64,000 bases of DNA from CAVSUR01 sp963731285 (GCA_963731285.1 CAVSUR010000006.1:313575-377574); one strand, 5' to 3'. Counted from the first letter of the stretch, positions 40,450 to 48,970 are shown. Program-made: numbers and translations. The notes: generated from the sequence alone by a model not told the origin.

Positions 40450-42180
40450 ATGACAGTCGCTGATACGGCAGTCATCGCGCGGCAGCGTCCGCGACGCGCA
40501 CCGCGCATGAGCCCCGCCGTCGACCCGGTCACCGTCGAGATTATCAGGAACGCGCTGGTGGCCGCCGCAGACGAGATGAGCGTCAACCTCGGCCGCAGTG
40601 CCTACACGCCGATCATCTACGAGGTGAAGGATTACAGCGTCGCGCTGTTCGACGAGGACTGCCAGCTGCTCGGACAGGCGCCCGGCCTGCCGATCTTCCT
40701 TGGCGCGCTGGAAGACGCCATCCGGGTCACGCTGCGGCGCTACCCCCTCGATCAGATGGCGCCCGGTGACGTCTATCTGGTCAACGACTCCTACCTGGTC
40801 GGCAGCCACCTCAACGACATCTCGCTGTTCAGCCCCGTGTTCCACGGCGGGGCGCTGATTGGGTTCGCCGCCACCAAGGCGCACTGGATCGACATCGGGT
40901 CCAAGGATCCGAGCCAGACGATGAGTTCCACCAACATCTACCAGGAGGGCTACCGGATCGGCCCGACCCGAATCATGCGCCGCGGCCGGCTGAACGAAGA
41001 AGTGCTCGACATCTTCATGATCAACAGCCGGATGCCGCACAGCATCCGCGGGGACTTCTTCGCGATGGTCGCCGCGTGCCGGACCGGCGAGCATCGACTG
41101 CAGGCCCTGCACGACCGGTTCGCCAAGGACCTCATCGACGCGGCGGTCACCGAGATCTTCCGGCAGTGCGAGCAGGAGGACCGGGAGTTCATCGCCAGCC
41201 TGCCGGACGGCCGCTGGGAGGCCGAGGGCTACATGGACTCCGACGGCAACGGCAGCGACCCGGTGCTGGTGAAGCTCGCCGTGACGATCTCCGGCTCGGA
41301 GATCCACCTCGACCTGGACGGCTCGGCCAGCCAGACCGGCGGCTGCCTCAACTCTGGCTTCGCACAGACAGTGTCCGCGGCCCGGCTGGCGTTCAAATTG
41401 CTGGTCAATCCCGAGGCTCCGGCCACCGGCGGCACGTTCCGGTGCCTGCGCGTGACCGTGCCGGAGGGCAGCATTTTCGCTGCGAAGGAACCCGCCGCTT
41501 GCCAGTACTACTACCCGCACTCCGGCCTGATGATCGACCTGTTCATCACCCTGCTGGCCGAGGCGCTGCCGGACAAGGTCACGGCGGCGCAGTGCGCAGA
41601 CCCGATGAACGTCCTGTTCGACGGGGTGAACCCCGCCACCGGCGAACCATGGATGTTCGGGGAGGCGACCGCGATCGGCTGGGGCGCCTCCCGGAGCCAG
41701 GACGGCGAGAACGGGCTGGCCAACTACGGTGGTGGCGACCTGAAGAACTACCCGATCGAGGTGCTGGAGTCCAAGCACCCGATCCGGATCGACGCCTACG
41801 GGCTGCTGCCCGACTCCGGCGGCGCCGGGCGGCGGCGCGGCGGGCTGGCCATCGTGCGCGACTTCACCGCGCTCGCTGACAGCTCGCTGTCGCTCTGGCT
41901 GGAGCGCACCGTCACCGGGCCGTGGGGAATCTTCGGCGGCCAGCAGGGCGGCACCGCGTCGGCGCAGTTGCGACTCCCCGACGGGACCACCCGCACGCTG
42001 CTCAAGGTCAGTCACACCGACTTCCCGGCAGGCAGCTCGCTGCGGGTGATCACCGGCGGCGGCGGTGGCTACGGCTCTCCGCGCGAGCGCGAGCGCGAGC
42101 TCATCGAGGCAGATCTCGCCGACGGCTACGTCACCCTGGAGGCGGCGAGCGCCCAGTACGGCTTCGGAGGTGACCGGTGA
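40450..42180 (+). CDS. Hydantoinase/oxoprolinase subunit B (HyuB)
   Basis: A 576-residue partner of HyuA. DPVTVEIIRNALVAAADEMSVNL at the start, YEVKDYSVALFDEDCQLLGQ, DVYLVNDSYLVGSHLNDISLF, and the C-terminal GGGGYGSPRERERELIEADLADGYV are hallmark sequences. AGGAG six bases before the ATG; seven bases after HyuA. The catalytic metal-binding region HLND is intact. GTGA overlap with the next gene. Confidence 0.93.
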   Translation: MTVADTAVIARQRPRRAPRMSPAVDPVTVEIIRNALVAAADEMSVNLGRSAYTPIIYEVKDYSVALFDEDCQLLGQAPGLPIFLGALEDAIRVTLRRYPLDQMAPGDVYLVNDSYLVGSHLNDISLFSPVFHGGALIGFAATKAHWIDIGSKDPSQTMSSTNIYQEGYRIGPTRIMRRGRLNEEVLDIFMINSRMPHSIRGDFFAMVAACRTGEHRLQALHDRFAKDLIDAAVTEIFRQCEQEDREFIASLPDGRWEAEGYMDSDGNGSDPVLVKLAVTISGSEIHLDLDGSASQTGGCLNSGFAQTVSAARLAFKLLVNPEAPATGGTFRCLRVTVPEGSIFAAKEPAACQYYYPHSGLMIDLFITLLAEALPDKVTAAQCADPMNVLFDGVNPATGEPWMFGEATAIGWGASRSQDGENGLANYGGGDLKNYPIEVLESKHPIRIDAYGLLPDSGGAGRRRGGLAIVRDFTALADSSLSLWLERTVTGPWGIFGGQQGGTASAQLRLPDGTTRTLLKVSHTDFPAGSSLRVITGGGGGYGSPRERERELIEADLADGYVTLEAASAQYGFGGDR

Positions 42181-43406
42181 CCGCGAGCATGCACATCGGC
42201 GCCGCAGCCCCGCTCGTCGCGGACGGCGAGTGCATCATCCGCGGCGCGCAGATCCTGGATGTCAGGACCGGTGAGGCCGTCCGGCGCGACCTCGCCGTAT
42301 CCGGTGGAACGGTCGTCCGGCCGGAGGACGTGCCGGGTGCCGCAGAGGTGGACGCCAGCGGGCTGACGGTCCTGTTCGGCCTGTGGGACTGCCATGCGCA
42401 TCCCGGCGGCCTGATGTACGACCCGTCCGGCCAAGGCTACTTCGAGGGCCCGGCCGAGTGGGCGGTCCGGGCCGGGCACAACCTCATGGCGGCCGCGCAA
42501 TTCGGCGTGACCGGGGTGCGCGCCACCGCTGAGGCGAGCCGCGTCGACCTGGCCTGGTCACGCGCGTTCAAGGTCGGCCAGTATGGCGGGCCACGGTTGC
42601 GCTGCGCGGGTGCGGGCATTCGGACCACCGGCGGGCACGGGACTGCGTTCCCCCGTCGGCCGATCGAGGTCGAGTGGGAGATCTCCGCCGACGGCCCGGC
42701 CGAGATGCGCCGTGCGACACGCTCGCTCATCGAGCAGGGCGTTCACTGGATCAAGGTCATGCTGACGGGCGGCCTGTACAGCGCGCACGAGACCGTCGAG
42801 GACGCGCAGCTCACGGACGACGAGCTGGATGCAGTGCTGGACGTGGCCACCCGGCGTGCCATCCCCGTGGCCGCGCATTGCGGCAGCGCCCGCGTCGCGG
42901 AGCGCTTCGCGCAGGCGGGCGGCCGCTCGGTAGAGCACGGCTACGCGCTCGACGAGCAGGCCGCCGCCGCGATGGCCGCGGCTGGCACGTGGCTCGTACC
43001 GACGATCGGCGTCACCCACGACGAGCAGCTCATGCTAAGCGACGGCTGGCCCGATCATGCCCGGCTGCGGGCCCGCAGCGCCGCTGCCCGGCACGCGCAG
43101 GCCATGCTGGCCTGCGTCGAGGCCGGGGTCCGGGTGGCGACCGGGGCTGACCTCAACCCGATCGGTCCGCGGCTGCACGCCGAGCTGGTCCTCCTGCAGC
43201 AGGCGGGCCTGAGCCCGCTGCAGGTGCTGTACGCCGCTACGGTCGGCGGCCGTGCGCTCAACGGCCTAGGCGAGGCCACAGCGCCAGAGCCGGGCACCGC
43301 CGCGGATCTCATCTTCACCGAGGGCAACCCGCTCGAGCAGTGGGAGGTGTTGCAGGCGCCCCGCGCCGTCATGACCTTCGGCCGCTTCGTCCGCTCGCCC
43401 GCCTAG
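42177..43406 (+). CDS. Amidohydrolase (Xaa-Pro dipeptidase/imidazolonepropionase-like)
   Basis: A 409-residue TIM-barrel metal hydrolase. Ligand motifs: WDCHAHPGG (HxH near residue 65), Lys in HWIKVMLTGG (carboxylated Lys site), His in PVAAHCGS, His in SVEHGYALDE and Asp in ATGADLNP, i.e. a full binuclear site as in the Sgx9260-type dipeptidases. GTG start overlaps the HyuB stop. It may hydrolyse the ring-opened product or an N-acyl/dipeptide. A paralogue lies at 50190. Confidence 0.88.
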   Translation: MTASMHIGAAAPLVADGECIIRGAQILDVRTGEAVRRDLAVSGGTVVRPEDVPGAAEVDASGLTVLFGLWDCHAHPGGLMYDPSGQGYFEGPAEWAVRAGHNLMAAAQFGVTGVRATAEASRVDLAWSRAFKVGQYGGPRLRCAGAGIRTTGGHGTAFPRRPIEVEWEISADGPAEMRRATRSLIEQGVHWIKVMLTGGLYSAHETVEDAQLTDDELDAVLDVATRRAIPVAAHCGSARVAERFAQAGGRSVEHGYALDEQAAAAMAAAGTWLVPTIGVTHDEQLMLSDGWPDHARLRARSAAARHAQAMLACVEAGVRVATGADLNPIGPRLHAELVLLQQAGLSPLQVLYAATVGGRALNGLGEATAPEPGTAADLIFTEGNPLEQWEVLQAPRAVMTFGRFVRSPA

Positions 43407-43415
43407 GAGCTACGA

Positions 43416-43865
43416 GTGCCCGAATCACCCGGCGCCAGCCCGCGCGCCGAGGACTACATCCCGGCGGCCTTCGACCAGATCTACGCGGCGTTTCTGGCCA
43501 GCGACACCGCCGCACTGGACGCGCATCTGGATGACGACATCACCATCTGGATACCGCCCGAGCCGCCGCTGTCGTTGGGTAAGGCCGGACTGGACGCGAT
43601 CAGATCAGGCGGCCGCCCGACTCGGGCGTGAACACCGCCACCTCGGTAGCCGTGCACGACATGCTGGCGGACAGCCACGAGGGCGTCGCCTGGGCGCGCC
43701 ACATCCTGATCGTCGAGCTCACCGACGGCGAGACCGAGGTCATGCGCTTTGCCTCGGTATGGCGCCGGGGACGGCGCGCGCTGGCTGCAGGCGCATAGTC
43801 ATGAGGACCTGCTGCCCGGGGTCAGCTACCCGTTCGCCGTGCCCGCGGGCTCGGCCTCGACATAG
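43416..43865 (+). pseudogene. SnoaL-like/NTF2-fold protein, frameshifted
   Basis: GTG at 43416 with GGAG upstream. DYIPAAFDQIYAAFLASDTAALDAHLDDDITIWIPPEPPLSLGKAGL is the opening of an NTF2-like ketosteroid-isomerase fold protein. After a shift near 43620 the frame reads NTATSVAVHDMLADSHEGVAWARHILIVELTDG and after another near 43765 DGARWLQAHSHEDLLPG. About 150 residues if intact. Possibly an isomerase or a polyketide-cyclase-like helper; no catalytic assignment. Its 3' end overlaps that of the convergent permease gene by about 40 bases. Confidence 0.65.
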
Positions 43866-45322
43866 AGGTCGAGCACGCCCGACACGCCGCGCGGGCGGGT
43901 GCGGGTGAGGTAGACGGAGATCGCGATGCCGATCACCACCCAGGTGATCACGATCGGCGCGATTAGCGTCTCTGGCCAGGCCAGCGGGGTCACGAACCGG
44001 AACGCCTTAATGCCGAAAGTGGCCAGGAATGCCGGGACGAAGCACACGACCACCAGCAGCGCGGGCAGGCCGTGCCGCAGCCAGCCGAACTCGGGCCGGT
44101 AGCGCCGCCAGTACAGCGTCACGCAGGTGATTGCGGCCACGATGTAGAGCACGATGATGATGCCGCTGGTGATCGTCAGCAGGAACGTGGCCGCAACGCC
44201 GGGACCCCAGATAGCCGCGCTGATGATCGCTGCGACGACAGCCACCGTCGTGGTTAGCCACTGAGCGGGGCCCGGCACCTTGTGCCGGTTGATCGCGGCG
44301 AGCTGGTCTGGCAGCACTGCGGCACGCGACATGGCGAACAGTGTCCTGGTCGTGGTGATGTTGGCGGCGTTCGCGCAGGCCGTCACCGAGTTCGCGATGG
44401 CCAGGAATACGATGACCCAGCCCGCGCCCCAGACGCTGCGGGCCAGCTGGTCCCATGGGGCGCCACCGCCGTAGCTGGAGAAGCTGGTCATCCGGGACGG
44501 CCCGTAGTAGACGGTCGAGGCGTAGGTAGCCAGGATGAAGTAGACGAGGATCCCTCCGACCGACAACAGCATGCCGGTCTTCACCGAGATTCTGGGCTGC
44601 TTGGCCTCCTCGCCGAGCACGACCGCGCTTTCGAAGCCCTGGTAGGCCAAGATCGTCAGAACGGCGGCCGCGATGATGCCGGAGAAGCCGTGGTATCCAG
44701 GAGCGTTGGCGAAGTGCGTGGTGAACACCTGCAGCGTATTCCGGCCGCCTGCAGCGACGATCAGCCAAATCGACAAGATCGCGAAGACGAGCACCTCGAT
44801 CGTGCCCAGGATCGCGCCGACTTGCGTCCCGCGCTGGGCCCGCCGCAGGCCATTGAGGGTAACGAAGCCCGCCAACGCGATGGTGACGATGACCCAGACA
44901 GCGGTGACGTTCCAGTGCAGGCTCGTATTGAGCTGATCGGCGACAAAGCCGGACAGCAGCAGGTAGATGCCCGCCACGTCGGCCAGCAGGCACAGCACGT
45001 AGGCCCAGCCCGCGACGAAGCCTACGCTGGGTCCGAGGCCGTTCGAGATAAACGTCAGCATGCCGCCAGAACTGGGCAGCTTGCCTGACATCTCGCCAAG
45101 AAGCCAGGCCGTGCTGAAGCAGCCGATGAAGATGAAGATCACCACCAGCGGCAGCGCACCACCCGCGAAGACCAGCACGAACGGCAGCACCAGGGCCAGC
45201 GACGTGCCGGGGCTGATGTAGGTCAGGGACTGGAACAGGACTTCGATAAATCCGACGCTCTCTGCCTCGAGCATGCTCGCCTTGCCTGAGCCGATCGTGG
45301 CATCTTGCGAAGGTGCGCTCAT
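43826..45322 (-). CDS. APC-family amino acid permease
   Basis: A 498-residue integral membrane protein with about 12 hydrophobic helices. LFQSLTYISPGTSLALVLPFV and the following SSGGMLTFISNGLGPSVGFVAGW are the APC substrate-binding signatures (TM1 and TM2-3), and AYQGFESAVVLGEEAKQP is the TM6 GFE motif. GAGGAAG before the ATG. Likely imports an amino acid or amine related to the catabolic cluster. The downstream tail is cytoplasmic. Confidence 0.9.
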   Translation of the reverse strand: MSAPSQDATIGSGKASMLEAESVGFIEVLFQSLTYISPGTSLALVLPFVLVFAGGALPLVVIFIFIGCFSTAWLLGEMSGKLPSSGGMLTFISNGLGPSVGFVAGWAYVLCLLADVAGIYLLLSGFVADQLNTSLHWNVTAVWVIVTIALAGFVTLNGLRRAQRGTQVGAILGTIEVLVFAILSIWLIVAAGGRNTLQVFTTHFANAPGYHGFSGIIAAAVLTILAYQGFESAVVLGEEAKQPRISVKTGMLLSVGGILVYFILATYASTVYYGPSRMTSFSSYGGGAPWDQLARSVWGAGWVIVFLAIANSVTACANAANITTTRTLFAMSRAAVLPDQLAAINRHKVPGPAQWLTTTVAVVAAIISAAIWGPGVAATFLLTITSGIIIVLYIVAAITCVTLYWRRYRPEFGWLRHGLPALLVVVCFVPAFLATFGIKAFRFVTPLAWPETLIAPIVITWVVIGIAISVYLTRTRPRGVSGVLDLYVEAEPAGTANG

Positions 45323-45340
45323 CGATGTGCTTCCTCAGGT

Positions 45341-46183
45341 CTACTTATGCGAAGTGGTCTGAATCGTGCCGAGGTCGACCGGCAGGCCGATGCCCGTGAC
45401 GTACCGAGAGACATCGGATGCGAGGAACAGGACGGCTTGACTGACGTCTTCAGGCTCCACATAGGGCAGCGGGATGGCGTTGTGGTCATAAAAACCTGCC
45501 ATCGCATCCTCGCGCGTCGGGTTCTCCAGATCCGGGCGATAGATGCGGTACGACGGCTCGTTGTGGATCATTGGGGTGTTGACGGTCGAGGGCAGGATGG
45601 CGTTCGCCCGCACGAAGTAGGGTCCGAGGTCAAGCGCGAGCGACCGCGTGAGGCCCATAACGCCGTGTTTGGCCGCGTTGTAGTGCGGCATCCAGCCGAG
45701 GGCCTTGACCCCGCACGTTGAGCTGATCAGCACCAGGGAACCCGACTTGCGCTCGATCATCTGCGGGATCGCGAACCGCACGGTGTTGAACACACCAGTC
45801 AGGTTGATATCGATCATGTCGGCCCAGGTCTGGTCGTCCATTTCCCAGACCGAGCCGGGTGTCCAGATGCCGGCGTTAGCGACGACGATGTCGATCTTCC
45901 CGAACTTGCTCAGCGCTAGGTCGGTGGCCACGCGCATGTCCGCCGACGACCGGACGTCGCCGACAAACGTCTCGACCTGGCAGCCAGCGTCGGTGACCAG
46001 CTTTGCCGTCTGCGCCAGGTCGTCTTCGGTGCTTAGCGGGTAGGCCACGCTCGCGACCGGTCCGCACATATCGACGGCGATGATGTCCGCGCCCTCGCTC
46101 GCGAGCACGGTGGCGTGCGAGCGGCCTTGCCCCCGCGCAGCGCCGGTTATGAGCGCTACCTTGCCCTCAAGCCGTCCCGGCAT
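45341..46183 (-). CDS. Mycofactocin-type SDR oxidoreductase
   Basis: A 280-residue SDR with GRLEGKVALITGAARGQGRSHA and ADIIAVDMCGP, the hallmark N-terminus of the mycofactocin-coupled subfamily with tightly bound NAD. NAGI, SSTCGVKALGWMPHYNAAKHGV (Ser, Tyr, Lys) and YVTGIGLPVDLGT at the end. GAGG precedes the ATG. It lies 18 bases upstream of the permease gene on the same strand. No mycofactocin biosynthesis gene is in the window. Confidence 0.9.
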   Translation of the reverse strand: MPGRLEGKVALITGAARGQGRSHATVLASEGADIIAVDMCGPVASVAYPLSTEDDLAQTAKLVTDAGCQVETFVGDVRSSADMRVATDLALSKFGKIDIVVANAGIWTPGSVWEMDDQTWADMIDINLTGVFNTVRFAIPQMIERKSGSLVLISSTCGVKALGWMPHYNAAKHGVMGLTRSLALDLGPYFVRANAILPSTVNTPMIHNEPSYRIYRPDLENPTREDAMAGFYDHNAIPLPYVEPEDVSQAVLFLASDVSRYVTGIGLPVDLGTIQTTSHK

Positions 46184-46250
46184 ACCTCACCTCGCAATGT
46201 TCGGCCACGCCCGGATCCCTCCCGGCCTTTCCGGTGCGCTGCGTCATCTC

Positions 46251-46281
46251 CGGTCATGTACGGTATACGACCACATGACCG
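46251..46281. promoter_or_regulatory. Perfect inverted repeat between the SDR and IclR genes
   Basis: CGGTCATG (46251-46258) and CATGACCG (46274-46281) are exact inverses separated by 15 bases with a GTATAC centre. A TATAAT box follows at 46289-46294 on the plus strand. It is the only A/T-rich part of the 350 bases between the divergent SDR and IclR genes, and is a likely autoregulatory operator for the IclR protein. Confidence 0.5.
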
Positions 46282-46536
46282 TATGATGTATAATTAGCGT
46301 GAACGGTGTCAAGCTCCCCGGCCGTTAGCTAGTCTCTGACTCCCCGAACTCAGCGTCGGGGCCTGCAGCTGCGGGACAGCCAGGTGCCGCAGATGGTGCG
46401 CTCGCCCATGTGCTTCTACAATCGATGACAGTTACCGCGGGTGACAGGAGGCACCGCCTCATACCGGGAACTAATGCCGGTTTGCACACGGAGTATTGAC
46501 CAGTTTGCGCTATGACCCGGAAGGAAGATCCGGCTG

Positions 46537-47352
46537 TTGCCTAAGGTTGCTAAAATCGGGGACACCACCGACCCTGAGTCTCAGGGTGAGTTTGTTCAGT
46601 CGCTGGAGCGCGGACTGACGGTTATTCGCGCGTTCGGGTTCCGGCGAGTCAGCCTGACAATCACAGACGTCGCAGAGGCGACCGGGCTGACCCGGGCCAC
46701 AGCGCGGCGCTTCCTGCTGACGCTGGTCCGCATGGGCTACGTGCGCAATGACGGGCGCGAGTACTGGCTCAGGCCGCGCGTGCTGGAACTCGGCTACGCC
46801 TACCTCTCCGGAATTGAGATGCCGGAGGCAGCGCGCCCGTTCATGGATGAACTGGTGGAGCAGGTCGGTGAGTCCACTTCTATCGCTGTGCGGGACGACG
46901 ACGACATCGTGTACGCCGCCCACGTGGCACCGCAGCGGGTGATGACCATCAACGTACCGATAGGCGGCCGGGATCCGCTGTACTGCACCGCCCTCGGCCG
47001 CGTGCTCCTGGCTGCGGAACCGGCCGACGAGATCGACCGGTACCTGAAGGCAGCCGACCTGCGTGCCTACACTGGTGCCACCATCACCGACCCGATACCG
47101 CTGCGTCATGCCCTGGACCGGATCGCAGTCGACGGCTACTCGCTGATCGAGGACGAGCTGGAGGACGGGCTCGTGGCGCTAGCGGTTCCGGTTCGGGACG
47201 CTGACGGCGAGGTCATCGCCGCGATGAACCTGTGCGCCTACTCGCTGCGCACTAATCCCGATGAGCTGGTCGGCCGTGGCCTGCCGCTGTTGCGCAAGGC
47301 GGTCTCTGGCATCGAGGCCGAGATGCAGGCGGCCACGCGGCTCAGCGTATGA
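46537..47352 (+). CDS. IclR-family transcriptional regulator (PcaR/PobR-like)
   Basis: A 271-residue regulator. Winged helix at residues 20-80: FVQSLERGLTVIRAFG, LTITDVAEATGLTRATARRFLLTL. The effector domain has the PcaR-type VGESTSIAVRDDDDIVYAAHV, DPLYCTALGRVLLA and GYSLIEDELEDGLVALAVPV. TTG start with GGAAGGAAG upstream; the ATG at 46512 is closed by a stop. It is placed at the centre of the catabolic island and is the only complete regulator outside the small ArsR cassette, so it is the best candidate to control the shared repeats. Confidence 0.9.
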   Translation: MPKVAKIGDTTDPESQGEFVQSLERGLTVIRAFGFRRVSLTITDVAEATGLTRATARRFLLTLVRMGYVRNDGREYWLRPRVLELGYAYLSGIEMPEAARPFMDELVEQVGESTSIAVRDDDDIVYAAHVAPQRVMTINVPIGGRDPLYCTALGRVLLAAEPADEIDRYLKAADLRAYTGATITDPIPLRHALDRIAVDGYSLIEDELEDGLVALAVPVRDADGEVIAAMNLCAYSLRTNPDELVGRGLPLLRKAVSGIEAEMQAATRLSV

Positions 47353-47359
47353 GCCGAAC

Positions 47360-47563
47360 ATGGCCAGGGAGATTGGCCTTGCAGGCGTGCACGTACATAA
47401 CCCGATGATCGACTACGGCGTCGGCGCGGTATTGATGAGCGGCGAGCCGCCGCTGATGCCAGAGCCCTTCATGCCAGACGTCGCCGAGACCGAACGCCGC
47501 TGGGTGAGGCCAGGAGCGAAGAATCGCACCGACAGTCATGCGGAATCCAGGGAAGGAGCCTGA
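47360..47563 (+). CDS. Short hypothetical protein or remnant
   Basis: An open frame of 67 residues, MAREIGLAGVHVHNPMIDYG..., eight bases after the IclR gene and ending where the next gene begins. Composition looks coding (PPLMPEPFMPDVAETERRWV), but no family is recognised and the ribosome binding site is poor. It could be a remnant of a larger gene. Confidence 0.3.
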   Translation: MAREIGLAGVHVHNPMIDYGVGAVLMSGEPPLMPEPFMPDVAETERRWVRPGAKNRTDSHAESREGA

Positions 47564-47950
47564 GTGGCGCTGAAACCGAGGACCGTCGAGCTAGCGACGG
47601 GGAAGAACTTCGCCGTACTCACCACTCTGCGGCCCGACGGCCATCCCGTCAGTCAAGTCATGTGGGTCGACGCCGATAGTGATCACATCCTGATCAATAC
47701 CGAAGTGCATCGCCGCAAATTCCAGCACGTGCTTGACGACCCGCGTGTGACGGTGACGATCTGGCAGGCTGGCAATCCCTATGAGTACGTGGAGATACGC
47801 GGCGTCGTTGACGACACCGTGCACGGCCAGGCGGCCAGGGCGCATATCGACCGGCTCGCGATGCGTTACTTCGGCCGCCCGTATGATCCGGACCAGATCG
47901 AGTCTGAGCGGGTAATCCTGCGGATCAGGCCCTTGTCGGATCGCGTTTGA
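47564..47950 (+). CDS. PPOX-class (split-barrel) F420/FMN-dependent oxidoreductase
   Basis: A 128-residue protein with VELATGKNFAVLTTLRPDGHPVSQVMW, the beta-barrel opening of the pyridoxamine-phosphate-oxidase-like F420-dependent group, then HRRKFQHVLDDPRVTVTIW and EYVEIRGVV. GTG with GGAAGGAG eight bases upstream. Such enzymes reduce or oxidise small organics with F420 or FMN. It follows the IclR gene on the same strand. Confidence 0.85.
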   Translation: MALKPRTVELATGKNFAVLTTLRPDGHPVSQVMWVDADSDHILINTEVHRRKFQHVLDDPRVTVTIWQAGNPYEYVEIRGVVDDTVHGQAARAHIDRLAMRYFGRPYDPDQIESERVILRIRPLSDRV

Positions 47951-48315
47951 CCGACTTGAGCGTGCGATTCGACCGGTCCTGTCTAGCTAGTTTTCCGTGC
48001 TCTAAACGAACTTTCGTACGTATCGCGCAAATTATCGGCACCCAAGCCCGGTCGCGCCCGACCGCCACTGCGACGGCCATTTGCATGCCTACGAGAATGA
48101 TGCGGCTCAACCCGTAGCACAGTCTCGGCCAGGCTTGGCAAGTAGACAGTTGCCGCCGCCAGATGCTCTGTGAAATATCCCGGGGTTTCAGCACGTCTTC
48201 GTGCTAGCGGCCGCACCGGTTGGAGAGCCAGGCACGGCAATGGACCAGGATGGAACACTATGTGGATGACCGCAATTGGAGCGAACGATGAACGACTTTT
48301 GGGATTGCCCCGGCT
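47951..48315. other. No gene recognised
   Basis: About 365 bases. An A/T-rich pocket at 47990-48025 holds ACGAACTTTCGTACGTATCG, which contains the half-site ACGAAC. Beyond it I see only frames lacking protein-like composition. It ends at the truncated 3' side of the IS3 element. Confidence 0.4.
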
Positions 48316-48970
48316 TTAGTTGAGGCTTCCCAGGACGGCGGCGAACTCAGCGGAGGTGTAATTGCTACCGCGATCGCTATGAAAAACAGCGCCTTCCGGC
48401 AGGCCGACATTGCGGGCAGCCATCCGGATCGCGCTGGCGATCAGCGGCGTCCGGTAATTATCATCGACCGCCCAGCCGATTACCTTGCGCGTCGCGCAGT
48501 CGATGACCGTCGCGAGAAACGCCCAGCCCTCCCAGGTCTCGATATACGTAATATCGCCGACCATCTTCTGCCCCGGAACCTCGGCAGTGAAGTCGCGGTT
48601 CACCAGGTCCGGGATCGGCCCGGCCTGGCCCTGCTGCGTGGTGGACGGCCGCCACGGCCGCGGCTGGCAGGCCACCAGGCCAAGCTCCCGCATGATCCTC
48701 CGGACCAGCTCCAGGGCCGGCCACGGTGCCCTGCCGGGCCAGCTGCCAGGCAATGCGCCGGTACCCGTAGGTAGAATCAGAATCGTCGAATATCTTCCTG
48801 ATGATCAGCGCGAGTTTCTCCCGTCTTTCGGCTGTCGCGCTTTCCGGGCGTGATTTCCAGTCGTAGAACCCGGATTTTGATACTTCCAGCCATGCGCACA
48901 TCTGCGTGACAGCCGGAGCATTCTCGCGGGTGGCGTACTCCGCACCGATGAACTCGTACACCTCGGTCAC
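48316..48970 (-). pseudogene. IS3-family transposase OrfB, frameshifted and truncated
   Basis: The first part has VYEFIGAEYATRENAPAVTQMCAWLEVSKSGFYDW and DSDSTYGYRRIAWQL (HTH_21 region). After a shift near 48730 come ALELVRRIMRELGLVACQPRP and the catalytic core KMVGDITYIETWEGWAF (first Asp) and GAVFHSDRGSNYTSAEFAAVLGSLN (second Asp). The protein then stops; the Glu-containing end is lost. It cannot be active. Confidence 0.85.

Noticed and set aside
40411..42015. Long minus-strand open frame of about 530 codons
   Set aside because: Antisense to HyuB; no recognisable domain, typical shadow in high-GC DNA.
44282..45088. Plus-strand open frame of about 270 codons
   Set aside because: Antisense to the APC permease, whose membrane helices and motifs are unmistakable.
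47983..48258. Minus-strand open frame of about 90 codons
   Set aside because: No ribosome binding site, no family and an Arg-rich composition; kept as non-coding.
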